Positions 32,951 to 44,324 of a DNA stretch of 64,000 nt are shown here, one piece after another (position 1 is the first letter of the stretch; each line of letters begins with the position of its first letter). Source of the stretch: Pelodera strongyloides (Eukaryota; Nematoda; Chromadorea; Rhabditida; Rhabditidae); NCBI GenBank assembly GCA_036852015.1, contig JAANDG010000564.1:1-64000 (forward strand). The letters run 5' to 3'. A model generated the notes under the pieces. That model saw only the letters and a program-made list of their open reading frames with translations, was not told the origin of the DNA and searched no databases. Both the position numbers and the translations under genes were made by a program.

Positions 32951-33165
32951 TAGTTTAATTTTAATTCTTTACCAGTTATACTTTTGGTTTATTAACCGTA
33001 GTCACTAATACCTAATACAACTTAACTATTACGAGAAGAGCTATCTTATACAACTCCCGAATGCTCAACGAGTTACAAACTCTAAGTTAGATACTCTACT
33101 TTCCGTTCTGAACTACGGCACACCGTAACGTTAGCCTACTTCCTAGACTTAACGGTAACCAGACA

Positions 33166-33331
33166 GAAAATGACCGGCCGGTTTTTGAAACACATTGCGT
33201 TTTCTTATGCAGCAATGCAAATGAGCAAAAATTAGTAATTAGTAAAAAAAAACAGACCCCAATTAGCATACATGCATAAGAATGCAAGTCCTTGAGATGC
33301 GTTTTAAAAACCGACAGGTATTTCGCTTTAA
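33166..33331. mobile_element. Palindromic MITE, CCGGCCGGTTTTTGAAAC family
   Basis: Left arm GACCGGCCGGTTTTTGAAACACATTGC, right arm GCGTTTTAAAAACCGACAGG-TATTTCGCTTTAA. The left TTAA end is eroded. Same family as 42,236, 42,497 and 47,542, which share TTATGCAGC-ATGCAAATGA. Confidence 0.7.
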
Positions 33332-33403
33332 AGCCTCACGAATTGCATCACAAATAGTCCCACCCACAAAGCACAAAAGATACATTATGAAAAAGTATAC
33401 ACT

Positions 33404-33658
33404 TCATCGAAATCGGAAGAACGATGTTGCATCGAAATCAGAAGAACGATGTTGCACAAATTCACCATCACAACCCAACACCAAGAAAAAATCTTTATAC
33501 TCGCGTACGGGTACCGGATAAGCCAAACAAATAATCTGTACCGCAACACGAACTTCAAAATATTGAGGCAATGGGCCCATAATACTCAACCAAGTATGCA
33601 AACTACAAAAGGCGACAGTAACGATCAATAAACATAAACATTTAACAAAAATGATCAA
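33404..33658 (-). CDS. Possible small secreted ORF
   Basis: 84-codon frame starting MIIFVKCLCLLIVTVAFCS, a good signal-peptide-like start, followed by EVRVAVQIICLAYPVPV and ending in a tandem duplication of about 24 bp (ATCGAAATC-GAAGAACGATGTTGC on the + strand). No family recognised; a weak resemblance in layout to nematode transthyretin-like proteins is not enough for a call. It may be a first exon or chance. Confidence 0.25.
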   Translation of the reverse strand: MIIFVKCLCLLIVTVAFCSLHTWLSIMGPLPQYFEVRVAVQIICLAYPVPVREYKDFFLVLGCDGEFVQHRSSDFDATSFFRFR

Positions 33659-34634
33659 TATTCCATTAGTCCCGCTGTCCGTTTAGTAAGCGTTGGTTGA
33701 AGTGGGGATCTATCACTCCATACGGATGCCAGTCAAGTTAGTCGACCTGAAATGTGCTTATGTTTTCAAAAATAGATCTCCGAACCGAATTACCGCAACT
33801 GCAACAAACAAATGACATTATGAATTCAATAGACATTCCCCAATAGATTCAAGGCGCACTGGAATTGGGAAAGGTAGGAAAAACGCCCGGGACAGCCGGC
33901 TCAATATGGAAACGCAAAAAAAGTTAAGAAAGTGCCAAAATAAGAGACAATATATACGTTCGTACCAAGAATCTCAACTTTTCTTACGTTTCCAGCTTGA
34001 ATTTGAATTGAACCGATCTTTCCGGAATTCTTCAAAGCTTCCCCCTCCGTAAATACGCCGTAGGTGAGCCAACCTCACTCAGCTCGTAAATGACAAGTCT
34101 CGAGCTCGAGATCGAGATAAACAGAAGCAACAATCAATTGTCATTTTCGGTAAAAGTGCACCCAAAACTAGTTAGCCTCGAGATCAAATGCTCATACACT
34201 ATACCCAAAGTATTCACACATTCATTAACTGCAATACCTACCTTTAGGTCGCATGATGTATGTAGAATTAATTATCCGCGGTCAGCTAAGTGTGGCGCTC
34301 AATTCGTGCGTTGCAGCAGCCATTCACTTCATGTGATCCCAGTCCCAAATGAACGTTGAGGGGCAAAGGACGAGTATACAGACCCGGTCAGACGCGCGAA
34401 CGCGGGCAAGCTGGCCATCGACGCCCATACACCTGAATGAAAGATATTGAGCAGAAGAAATAATGCGTCCATTCCAAAGGCATCAAACCAAACTTCCTCG
34501 AATTGGGCATAAACACCATCGCAGTTTCCAAACGAATCAAATTGTACGCGAGTAATTGGTAATATTATAGTTGAGCGGCCCCTCTTGGCCGAAAAAATAT
34601 ATTTCCAACATCTTCCATCTTTTGCTTTATTCAG

Positions 34635-34931
34635 ATGTATTCAACTACACTGAGAGTCCGAAGGTGACTCACAATGCCCCAAAGGGTCATTGCTATCCAC
34701 TTAATTGTGTACAGGAACGGAGCCAGAATTTCCACTGTTCCGCACCCGATGTGTGCAGTACGTGATCAAACTAAAACCACATTAACACACAACAAATTGT
34801 TTTACTTTAATTCATTTCCACGTTTTCTTGATAGAGAGAAACCGCAATATTCACTTACCAACAAAGCTGTTTCGAAATGTTTCATCCATGGAATGGGTGG
34901 TCAGGTGGGCAAAATGGCAGACGAACGTTGA
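34635..34931 (+). CDS. Last two exons of a possible small Cys-rich gene
   Basis: Exon 34,635-34,761 (acceptor CTTTATTCAG, donor AC|GTGATC) encodes VFNYTESPKVTHNAPKGHCY, PLNC, HCSAPDVC. It joins in phase to 34,835-34,931 (acceptor TTGATAG), which reads EKPQYSLTNKAVSKCFIHGM and stops. Five Cys, no recognised family. Upstream exons were not found. A separate Cys-containing open stretch (SHDVCRINYPRSAKCGAQF, 34,249-34,359) ends in a similar NER-stop. Confidence 0.35.
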
Positions 34932-35286
34932 ATCACGAGACGTCGACGAATGGAAGTAGCCAAGGCCGGTGGACAATAACAGATCATATCTAAACAGTCC
35001 CACAAGTAAGTGATTACGATTATTACGAATAAAGCCGACAGAAATTGAAACAACAATAGCCCACAGGTATGAAAATCACTCAGTATATGTGTTCTTTGCG
35101 CCCAGGTTAGTTCAGATACTCAGCGCGATCATGACCTACAGCACGTCCAGCATCGAAAAGTTAATAACAGAGGAGACAAAACGGAATGATAAGAACAGAC
35201 TAGACGGCTCGGCATGTAAAAGTCCAAATTCGCTCACACGCTTTATCAAATCTCCACAGTTTCGCACACTCTCTCCAACGAAACTC

Positions 35287-35832
35287 AAGAGTTGCGCGCG
35301 GCAACAGTTTGGGGGTGTTTCCCGCAAAAGAATTTGATGCGCGCCGCAAAAGTTTTTTCACCGACTCTGGTTGCCGTTTTGGTGCGGGAAACACCCCCAA
35401 ACTGTTGCGGGAAACACCCCCAAACCGTTGCCGAAAAGGTGCGGAAACGGTGCGGGAAAAGTAGCAACTGCAAAAAGAAAGCAGCGTGTTGGATTCGAAC
35501 CCTACACTCTTGTTAGATACTTTCTCTGAACAGCGCCTTAGACCACTCGCCCACACAACACATGTGAGACCTGTGCTTGCGGAAAAATATTAGTACAACA
35601 ACTGCACTTACGGCAGATCCTCCGAGCGCTTTCAAAAACGTTGCCGAAAAGGTGCGGAAATGGTGCGGGGCGCAAGTTGCGCGCCGCACCATTTCCGCAC
35701 CGTTTCCGCACCTTTTCGGGAAACACTTTGCGCGCCATTTCTATTCCGCGCGCATTTTGTTTCCCATTCCTTTGCGGCGCGCATTTTGTTTCCCGAAATG
35801 GTGCGGCGCGCAACTCATCGGCTCTCAGTGTC
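35287..35832. repeat. Single copy of the GC-rich element with tRNA-like insert
   Basis: Corresponds to the right-hand member of the inverted pair at 18,505-19,598, with ends GAGTTGCGCGCGGC and GCGGCGCGCAACTCATC. Includes a reverse-strand tRNA-Leu-like sequence at about 35,488-35,560 with an intact B box (GGTTCGAATCC). Open frames here are by-products. Confidence 0.8.
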
Positions 35833-36797
35833 ATCACTTGAACAGGTGCAAATTAACACACAAAACAACAAATAACGCTACAAGTACAATTACACAATCA
35901 ATAAACAAAGAATTATCAATATATATTGATCGATGCGGAGGGAAACGATCGATAATGCATCATAAATTCGGCGGGAAAATATCACGTGATTCAGGGCGGG
36001 GTCCCAGTTCCGCGGAAAACGCACAATTAGAAGTGCGCGATTGTACATAAGACGAAAATCACAACGTATTTTTGTAAAATAAAAACTTGGTATTTTAGCA
36101 AAACTGTATTCCTTTATTAGGAAAAATTTCACCAAGATCACATCCACGACACTATACCGATTCTGAGATCATAAATATGGAACAAAAACAATAAACTTTT
36201 CAATGTACTTTGAGCGTTTCTCTGCAACGGTAAACAGGGCTTCGTAATAATTTATTCTCGTACAAAAATGCAAAGTATTTCAATACACCTACAGACTTTA
36301 GCTCATAAAATGTATTAAAAGAAGTGATATGAAAAATGTAAACGGCATTAGTGTCTCGATGATCCTTTTGCAATGAGCATTTCTGAAAATAAACGTAAAT
36401 TATTCCTCGGAAGAAAGGTGGCGCAACATAGTATCACTTTAAAAAAAACTAAGTCTTGAGTGCATGCCGTACTTTTGTGTGCGCGGTAAAATAACACGGC
36501 TTGTCAACTACCCTAATGTAGTTGAACAGACTGCTCAACTGCAAAAATGATATGTAAACATGTTCAGGAATTTGTGGTTTTAATCATAGATGTACACCAA
36601 TTGCTTTAGAAATAGAATTGTTAGACAAGCTCAAAAGAATATGATTACGGCGGGATCCATAGAATGTGGGCTGCACAACCCCAAAAGAAAAGTGGCTCAT
36701 CAAAAAGTTTTCTCCATATTGCAACACAAACGAAAGCTTTACCACAAATAAAACATCGTCATGGATGTAAAATATTGCCAACCAGTCGCCAGGCGTG
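35833..36797. other. AT-rich intergenic stretch
   Basis: No gene, RNA or clear repeat recognised. It should contain the 3' UTR of the acid phosphatase gene. Confidence 0.35.
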
Positions 36798-39700
36798 CTA
36801 TCGCGCGCCTGGCTCCTGGAGCGCCGGTCGTCGCGGCCTGCCAATTATTTTAAAAAAAACTAGAAAAAAAAGACCAACCGCTTCTAAGTGTTCCAAATCC
36901 GGAATTCGTAAATGATCAAAAGCGGACAAAAGTCGGCTGATTGTGCATGGAGTACTACAGGCTGGCATCTCCAGTTGGTGGAACTCATTTGTGGCATTGT
37001 GATAGAAAAGCTGGAATGATTTTACGATTTATGGCAAGTTTCCTGAAGGTAGCTTCTTTAGGAAAAGACATCCCTGTTTGTTATCGATAATGTGCTTTTC
37101 TCAATGGATGCCATAACTCGTTTACAATATATGTGTTCGTTAGTTGTCATACGGGTTTTTAATGGAGGTATGAAAAATATAAATACCTGAATAGTCGGGT
37201 CCCCTCCCTGGCCTTGTTCCGGCGAGTGTACCTCCATTATCACGGCTGCAGCGTACGGTATCATAATGTTATTGCTCACACCGAGTGAGAAGAGCAGGGG
37301 CATAAGGGTTGTGTCATGCTAAACACAAAATACGAAATTTACTGTTGGACTATTTTGATTTCCCGTTACGTATGCCTAGCCTCATTACATAATGCGGCAT
37401 TTTTGCTCCATAAATGAATGACTCCATAGATGAACTTCCGCAATAAATGTATCATAAACCTCGAGATGTACAATACATGATATTGAAGAAGAGTAGACGT
37501 TACTAAGTGTAAGTGCCATGTTCACGGATATGTTTAAATTACATTCAAGCATACCGTAGCCAAATCGCATTTCAATGGTGTATGAGTACTTACCGATGAG
37601 TACAGTGCCATCTTGGATGGCGAGGTTTGTGTCCCATTCCGCACTCTTTCTACCGTAGTCAACCACTCATCGAGCAGCACCCCAATCCAGAAACGATACT
37701 TGTCTACTGTATCAAAGGTAGCCATGAACTTTTGCCTAAAGTTAATTTTATGTTGATTTGATTGCATTTACACTAATGTTGTATCTTACAAATAGAGCTA
37801 TGTCAAGCAACTTCCAACTCAAAAAAAAATAAAAACATTCCATGCAGGAGATCAAGTTTCACCTAACTCTACGCTGTCATAGTTTGAGAGAGTGTGAGTG
37901 CGCTAACAATTGGCGCGCTGTTACACTGTCGAAACTCGGTTGGTTGACGGCGAAGAAAAAGGGGTCCGCCGAGGTTTCGTCGCCCACTCCGCCAAATCAT
38001 CGCCGGACCCAAGCCAGTTCCGGGCCAGTGCACTGATCACGCTTTCGCGAAAACCGGGCGAAGACTGGGCGATAGTGCCGCGCACCTTTCTTCTGTTTCT
38101 GCACAGATTTGGCATTTGATGCGCCGCCATTTTTCTAGACAAACCATGTGAGAGTCTGGTGAAGACACAGCGAAACCTGGCCGAACCCCCATTCTTTGCC
38201 GCACCCCAGCCGAGTTTCGCGTTGTGTACAATAGCGCGCCGTACAGTCATCTTGCGATCTCGCACGCATCATAGGGAACATGCCTCTCGTTTCAAAACGT
38301 AAAAAAACGCCGCTTTTCTTGAATTGTTCTTATTTCAAAAGAAAGTTCGAATTGACAAAATGTAGAACACCTTCTTTACCTTCGCAATTCCGTTGCAAGC
38401 TCCAGTGTGGTTTGTCCCCCATACTCGGGCCATACTTTTTGCACCCATGGCGGTTGCAGAGCAGTCATGTTGTTGTCTAACTGGAAGGCAAACGATTAAA
38501 CATACGGTTCTTGTTTATGCTATGCTTCATCTGGCCTCGTATACGACACGATATAACCTCACCTCTCTTGTAATATCATAAATTTTGTTCACTTCATCAT
38601 ATCCGAAGGTTTTGAAACCGGTGACTGGTTCCAACGATCTGAAAAAGACTCAAGTCAAATGTTTGTCGTTCAATGAAGCTGCGCGCCATCGCCGCGCAAA
38701 GTGAGTGCACCACAGCGACATGGGGGCCCAGCGCACGCGAGAGTCTGGCGAAGAGTGGGCGGGTGTTCCGCGAAATAGGCTCAACGTTTTTTGGTCCGTT
38801 ACCATCAACGTTCACGTTGACGTTGATGCTGGCGTTATCTTAAAGGAAATAAGTGTACGATCCCACTAAAACTTTACAATATAAATCGAAAAAATATGTA
38901 ATGGAAAGAAAAACTTACTTAAATAGTGTGCTGTACTGCTGTTCGAATTGATTTGACAGGTTTTTATTGACCCTTTCCATTACTTGTTGAAATTTTGCAC
39001 ATGCAACCGATGCTGGGTGACATACCTTAAATTAAAGATTATAGTTAGGATTATATGAAATAACTCATCTAATTTTTAATTAAAGGAATTATATAAATGA
39101 ACACAGTTAGCCAATAAAACTAATGTGTAGTTTTTGTGGATAAACCGGTATACAGTACCCCAAACAATATAAAAAATCCAAAATGTATGCGTTCGGGGGG
39201 AATCGAACCCCCGTCGAATGCTTGGAAGGCATCCATGCTAACCATTACACCACGAACGCGTTGAGTGTGAGATCAAAAGGATATATGAGGTGAAAAGTGC
39301 ACGCGTTGGATAACAGGAATAAATTGTCACCTAATGAGAAGAAGATGACAATCATAAGTCTTAAAACAAAAAGAAGAAAAACTGACCGGATCTGGCACTC
39401 CGTCTGTGTATGAATGTATAGGTATGGGTTGCCATTCAAGGCCGGGCATAAACTGACTTTCACCTAGAAAATTCTGAGATGTTAGCTTCAGGTGTGACAG
39501 CTGACAGTAAACTAGTATTTCCACTCCCATACACCCATACCATACGAAAAAGTTACTTAAATATGTCTGAACCAGACGGCTGCGCCGCCTGAGGCGACCT
39601 TCTAGTACATTTTTATTTCATACATACGTGAAACGTGGATTCAAAAGTGATTCAGAAAATTAGCATATGCTAAAATCCTCGCTTTATTGCTTCTTTTGTT

Positions 39701-40792
39701 GCTCTAGATTTGCATGTTCTTTGTATTTTAATCGAAGTACTTTGAGCGCCGCGGACGCGCACGAACGATATACCACACACTTCCGTATATGCAGCCTTTT
39801 TTGGACTTTTGTGAGAGGGGCGCTCGGGATGTGAGATGGCTCAGTGCATGGGAACATGAACTACTGAACCAATCCTACTTCCTGAGCGTAACGCACATCA
39901 TCCAAACACACAGTCAATCGAACAAACAAACAAACAAACAAAGCTCCCAACTTTATATAATAAGATTGTGATGATTGTATGTCTGAATAAAGTGGTATTC
40001 ATAAATAACTGACACTTTGTACAAACTTTGGTGGTGTGCGGCTCTATTTTTTTTCGCCCAGTCTTCGCCGCGCACCACCAAAAATTTCTGCAGTGTTGTC
40101 GATAAGGGTTGACATTAGTTTTGTACATATTAAAACTTTTTCTCAACTGAGTGCCAGCAAAATACTGCTAGCTCCAGAGTAGATAATAGAAATAAAAAAG
40201 CCAACCAACCAGTTGCTGGATAAAATCCGAAAAGAAATGCTTGTGCAGAGGTTAGAGCAGGATCAACGTTAGACGAGCGCATTTTCACCTAAATTTGAAT
40301 AGGGTACGAAAGGGTACGGCTTACTTCCTATTATGATATGAAACCTAAATTTGAATAGGGTATGAAAGGGTGCGGCCTACTTTAAAAGGCGCACATATTT
40401 ATTTATTTTGATATAGTCTAAAAATCTGGTGGTAGGTTCGCCAACGCTTAAAAGCTCACCTCATCCGGCTTGAAGCTTGACGAAATAAAATTTGCGTATC
40501 TGTTCCGGAATTCTTGACCTAGGTTATGATGTTGCCTCATACCAATCTAAACATTTACAGAATAACTGTCGAACCATAAATAGTAACTACGCTATAAAAC
40601 AAAAATATTTTGATGCAGCAGAAATAATTATGACAAACATGAAATTCTAAGTTTCTAATAAGTTATACCATACATTTGTAAGTTGTGACCAGCCACGTGG
40701 CCAATAGTCTTCTGTATATGGATCATTTGGATAGGGATGTCCTGTAGGAGCACGGTCACCGTGTCTCCAGATTGCCTGAACGTCGTAAGTAC
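36798..40792 (-). CDS. Histidine acid phosphatase, ten exons visible
   Basis: Minus-strand exons: 40792-40674, 40546-40460, 40288-40210, 39463-39387, 39025-38919, 38638-38563, 38480-38380, 37735-37594, 37318-37187, 37010-36798.

Phases join throughout to give 376 codons plus stop, without a signal-peptide exon, which must lie upstream. Catalytic motif RHGDRAP is in the first visible exon (His nucleophile), followed by YPNDPYTEDYWPRGWSQLTN, IGMRQHHNLG, MRSSNVDPALTSAQAFLFG, LEWQPIPIHS, and SSHDTTLMPLLFSLGV with the HD proton-donor motif. The last conserved block is FYHNATNEFHQLEMPACSTPC. This matches the branch-2 histidine phosphatases, secreted or lysosomal phosphomonoesterases that are numerous in nematodes. 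The last about 25 residues (LFFLVFFKIIGRPRRPALQE...) run into GC-rich palindromic DNA and look non-canonical. Gene symbol not assigned because the ortholog is unknown. Confidence 0.85.
37895..38250. repeat. GC-rich foldback in acid phosphatase intron
   Basis: Inverted ends about TGGCGCGCTGTTACAC-GAAACTCGG / CCGAGTTTCGCGTTGTGTACAATAGCGCGCC, with GGGTCCGCC-/GTTCGGCC words inside. It accounts for the large intron between 37,735 and 38,380. Confidence 0.6.
39189..39259 (-). tRNA. tRNA-Gly (anticodon UCC)
   Basis: 71-nt cloverleaf on the minus strand: acceptor GCGTTCG/CGAACGC, D arm with TGGTGTAATGGTTAGCA, anticodon loop CTTCCAA with stem ATGC-TTCC-GCAT, T arm GGGGGTTCGATTCCCCC. All stems pair. 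It lies in the acid phosphatase intron between exons 39,387 and 39,025, on the same strand as that gene. Confidence 0.93.
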
Positions 40793-40796
40793 CTAT

Positions 40797-40915
40797 GGCA
40801 AAGAAAGGTGTGCGGCGGCAAAGTGGCGCACTTGTGGCGCTCTTTTTTGATGGTATGGGTATGGTACAGGAGCGCCATAAGTGCGCCAGTAAAGCACATT
40901 TCTTTGCGCAGCGAC
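40797..40915. repeat. Short GC-rich foldback abutting the acid phosphatase exon
   Basis: Inverted ends GCAAAGAAAGGTGTGC / GCACATTTCTTTGC, then AGTGGCGCACTTGTGGCGCTC / GGAGCGCCATAAGTGCGCCA. It begins about 5 bp upstream of the acceptor at 40,793-40,794 and leaves that site without a pyrimidine tract. Confidence 0.7.
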
Positions 40916-41067
40916 TTTGTGTAAGATTCGCTTTCTTGGTATGTACTACCATGGACAAGATTGGGTTGGATAGTGCCTAGCTATCGGGATTACATTGCTC
41001 ACCCCAATTAATTCCATGCCTACTTTTTTGAGAAACCGGTTTTATGTAAACTAGCACAATATAAAAT

Positions 41068-41130
41068 TCGAGCAATTTGTCATCTGGAACTCGTCGCCTA
41101 ATGCTCTGGACCTCTGCGACCAAGTCATAA
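41068..41130 (+). mobile_element. SINE fragment
   Basis: GTCATCTGGAACTCGTCGCC-TA-TGCTC-GGACC-CTGCG-C-A-GTCATAAG matches 53,911-53,970 of the full SINE. Confidence 0.7.
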
Positions 41131-41181
41131 GCTTGGAGCAATGTATGGAACTAGCCTTGAATGAAGGAGCACTCTCTTCTT

Positions 41182-41257
41182 TTTTGGACAAACCATGTGA
41201 GGTCTGGTGAAGTGGGCGAAGCCCATACTTCACCAGACTCTCGTATGGTTTGTCCAA
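41182..41257. repeat. Hairpin repeat
   Basis: TTGGACAAACCATGTGAGGTCTGGTGAAG / CTTCACCAGACTCTCGTATGGTTTGTCCAA, a nearly perfect 30-bp stem with a short GGGCGAAGCCC centre. Confidence 0.85.
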
Positions 41258-42235
41258 TATCAAGAAAGTGAAGCTTACCCAAACTGCGCAAAGAAGGGTG
41301 CTTTCAAATAAGGGTACTTGTGGCGTACCTGTGCGCCACAAACGATTTATTTATTATTTATTTTAAAAGACCCACTTGTACGAAGAGTAAATCAGCAGCT
41401 GATTGTGATGATAAATATATTACGATGAATAATGATATGCCTGCGGTATTCATAGCCGTACCAGTGGGAGATCACAGGAAAAAGAAATAGTTCCTATAAA
41501 TATATTTTGTTCAGCGGCTCCGGCTGTAACTGTACCCGATATGTGGTCTGTGAGTGATTTTTTGAAACCAATTCTAGTGAAAAAGTGAAAAGTGAGTAGA
41601 GGTAAGAGAAAGAGAGATTGAAAGAAGTAAAGGGATAAAGATAGAGAAGAGGTGCAGGAGGCGAGATCGACAAAAAAAATATTTAAAGAGAATGATATGC
41701 TAAGAGAGCGAGAGAGATGAAGATAGAGAGAGAAGGAAATTGTATTTAAAGTTCAAAAATATAAAATATTACCTAAAATGTTTACCCATTGGGTGTGCAA
41801 AGTAAATACACGTGCTGCGCAAAGCCGTGATTTTATTCAGAATTGCCGACTTTTATTTTCATTCAATGAATCGAATGGAACGGTGCATTTCAGCGAATAT
41901 GCAAACAAATACCGTAAGAAAATAAAAAGGTACTGTCTAACATAGTGGGAGAATGCATATTTCCAAACCCTCACATTTTACACTGATCATTGCAAATTGC
42001 GGGGGTACACTACACTGACGATACACGGGTAGTGAGCGGCGAAGCATAGGCATAGGGTTTTGAGGAGCGCGGCCAAGCGCGGCGAGATGTAGGTGCATTT
42101 TTTTCCCGCGCCCCATCAGTGTTTCGCATTGCTGTAGCTTTGTTGACTTGTGATTTTAATAGTAGTTGTATTCAACGCAGTGATAAATAATAAGGGTGAA
42201 AACTAGTTTTAGGTGTTAGCGGTTGGGCGTGTTCA
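41258..42235. other. Intergenic, with a polypurine tract
   Basis: About 41,575-41,760 the + strand is nearly all A and G (GAGTAGAGGTAAGAGAAAGAG and similar). The expected first exon of the acid phosphatase gene may be in this stretch but I could not identify it. Confidence 0.4.
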
Positions 42236-42417
42236 ATAACCGTGGAATACCGGTCGGTTCTTGAAACGCATCGAGTAACCAGCATTCTTATGAAGCTCAT
42301 GCAAATGAACATGAATTAGAATAAAAAATCGAGCTAAATTCGAGTAAGTTAGAATACACACGTAAGAAATCAGTTGTCCACGGTGCGTTTCAAAAGCCGG
42401 CCGGTATATCGCTTAAA
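42236..42417. mobile_element. Palindromic MITE, CCGGCCGG family
   Basis: Left GGAATACCGGTCGGTTCTTGAAACGCATCGAG, right GGTGCGTTTCAAAAGCCGGCCGGTAT-ATCGCTTAA. The centre has CGAGCTAAATTCGAG. Confidence 0.75.
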
Positions 42418-42496
42418 AAAACCTAGCACCGATAAACAACGGGTGAGCGGCGGCAAATTCACCATATACAAAAAGTATGGAACTTTACAATTGATA

Positions 42497-42683
42497 CTGA
42501 AGCGAAAAACCGGCCGGTTTTTGAAACACATCGAGCATTCTTCTGCAGCTTATGCTAATGAACATAAATTAGAATAGAAGCTCGAGCTAAATTCGAGCAA
42601 TTTAGCGTAAGTGCAAAAGCGTAAGTACGTAAGCATTCAGTTGTTCACGATGCGTTTCAAAAACAGGCCGGTATTTTGCTTGG
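42497..42683. mobile_element. Palindromic MITE, CCGGCCGG family, adjacent copy
   Basis: Left GAAGCGAAAAACCGGCCGGTTTTTGAAAC, right GATGCGTTTCAAAAACAGGCCGGTATTTTGCTT, CGAGCTAAATTCGAGCAATT centre. About 80 bp from the previous copy and in the same orientation. Confidence 0.75.
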
Positions 42684-43248
42684 AACAACATAGTCGCAAA
42701 GGGATGAGAAAGTGTTGTGAATGTGTATTTTGTAGAAATTAGCATATAATAAATAACGATAGATACTGTAGTCTGTAGTGTCCAGCTAGAGCAATTCTTC
42801 AATAGTTTAGTAGACATACAAAAAAGGGCACGAGGGAGCAAGGATAAAAGCAAAGGAGTGAAAACTAAATATAGCACTACATCAGTATATGTTCTTTATT
42901 CTCTTGAATTAGTCACTAACTAACAGTTAGAGCAAAGTTTGTTCCTTACACAGATAAGGCGCTTATTATACAAGGTCTTATAGATAAGAACGTTTACACT
43001 GCGTAGTTTCCTGCGGTTATCTAGCTGAATCAAAATTATCTACGTAAATCGGTAAATCAGCGAAAAAAGGGAGAAAACATGTTTCGAGCGACAACTATTT
43101 TGCCAGACCAATAGACCGCTCCGGATGTAGATTTAGGAATATGTGTTTTGTATGAAGTCTGTAAAATGGCCTTCTGTGGCCGTATGCACGAACACCGGGA
43201 ATATGCTCCCAGCTCCCAGTGGGAGGTGAGAGAAGGAATGGGATCACA
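42684..43248. other. Unassigned intergenic stretch
   Basis: No gene or repeat recognised. Confidence 0.3.
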
Positions 43249-43403
43249 TGAATAGCCCGTATTCTCGGGTCGACGGGAATGTTCCGTTTGGGAAATCCTT
43301 TGTATGCAAATTTCTCGACTATCTAGACTAGCTGGACGAAAAATTTGCATACGAATGAGCTCCCAAACGGAACATTCCCGTCGACCCGCGAATACGGGCT
43401 AAT
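43249..43403. repeat. Foldback, 65-bp arms
   Basis: AGCCCGTATTCTCGGGTCGACGGGAATGTTCCGTTTGGGA... and the inverse ...TCCCAAACGGAACATTCCCGTCGACCCGCGAATACGGGCT, with TTTGTATGCAAATTT / AAATTTGCATACGAA inside. TTAA is not present at the ends, so it is a different type. Confidence 0.85.
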
Positions 43404-44165
43404 CAGAATCAGAGACACGCAGAGACAAATTCTCCCAACCGGGGAGGCTCCCACTGTTCGTGCTGGCCTTCTCCGGAAACTACTTCCCTACACAGAGAAC
43501 TGCTACAAAAACAAAACATGAAAATATATGACCCCAACGTGCGCGGTTTCGTCGCCGCGCACTCCTTGGTTTTTCGCATGCAGGCGAAAGATAAAAGTTG
43601 GGTTGTGGCAAATAAGGATGAGTGTATACTCATAGGAAATGGGTGAACCCATCTGGGTACGGTTCACTGGTTCTTTCGTGCGCCAGCCCATTTGGTGACC
43701 AATTCGTGACCAGGTTCCATCGAAAACCGTCATGAGATGGTTACCAAATGGTAACGAACCAGTCGCACGGTCTTTCTGTGATTTCGGCTATTATTAGGTT
43801 TTACTGTGCAGACAAGGAAATCTGGGTAATTGACAAACTCTAATCTTTTATGTTTTGGGGAATATGTGTGGTGGCATTGAAACGATACGAAACAAAGGAA
43901 TATTAACATAAAAATACCTTCAGTGAGCAAATTAAAAAAATATATTCAAAAGCAGTAAGCTCTAGTGCTACTCATAAAAAGGTACAATTAGCCCATTGCC
44001 AGAGGCATAATACGCCACCGGGAAACCCATTATCATTGATTTCACCCCATGAGTTCGCTTTTTTGTGGCTTTTTGCTGGCTGCATATTGTTCTACATAAC
44101 TTCCTATATTTAATAAAAATAAGCGTCCCTTTAATGAGGTGCCCGGAGGGTGTCATTCAGCAATA

Positions 44166-44166
<1 letters not shown>

Positions 44167-44201
<35 letters not shown>

Positions 44202-44237
44202 TATTATTATTATTATTATTATTTTATTATTATTATT
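44167..44237. repeat. (TTA/ATT)n microsatellite
   Basis: About 70 bp of ATT repeats with a phase reversal in the middle (TTATTATATTATTA). Confidence 0.95.
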
Positions 44238-44324
44238 ACGACAACAGAATATCAAACTGGAGGAACAATATTGCTCACAATAGGATGGTGGAGCGTGATT
44301 CCCCCTATTTTAGCTAACTTATAA
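44238..44324 (+). pseudogene. Isolated fragment of exon 6 of the six-exon family
   Basis: Twenty-eight codons plus stop, TTTEYQTGGTILLTIGWW...ILANL, corresponding to the C-terminus of copy B (TTTEYQTGG-ILVTLGWW...LANL). The fragment starts exactly where the TTA microsatellite stops, and the RYRVLPEEG half of the exon is missing. No other family exon is nearby. Confidence 0.8.
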
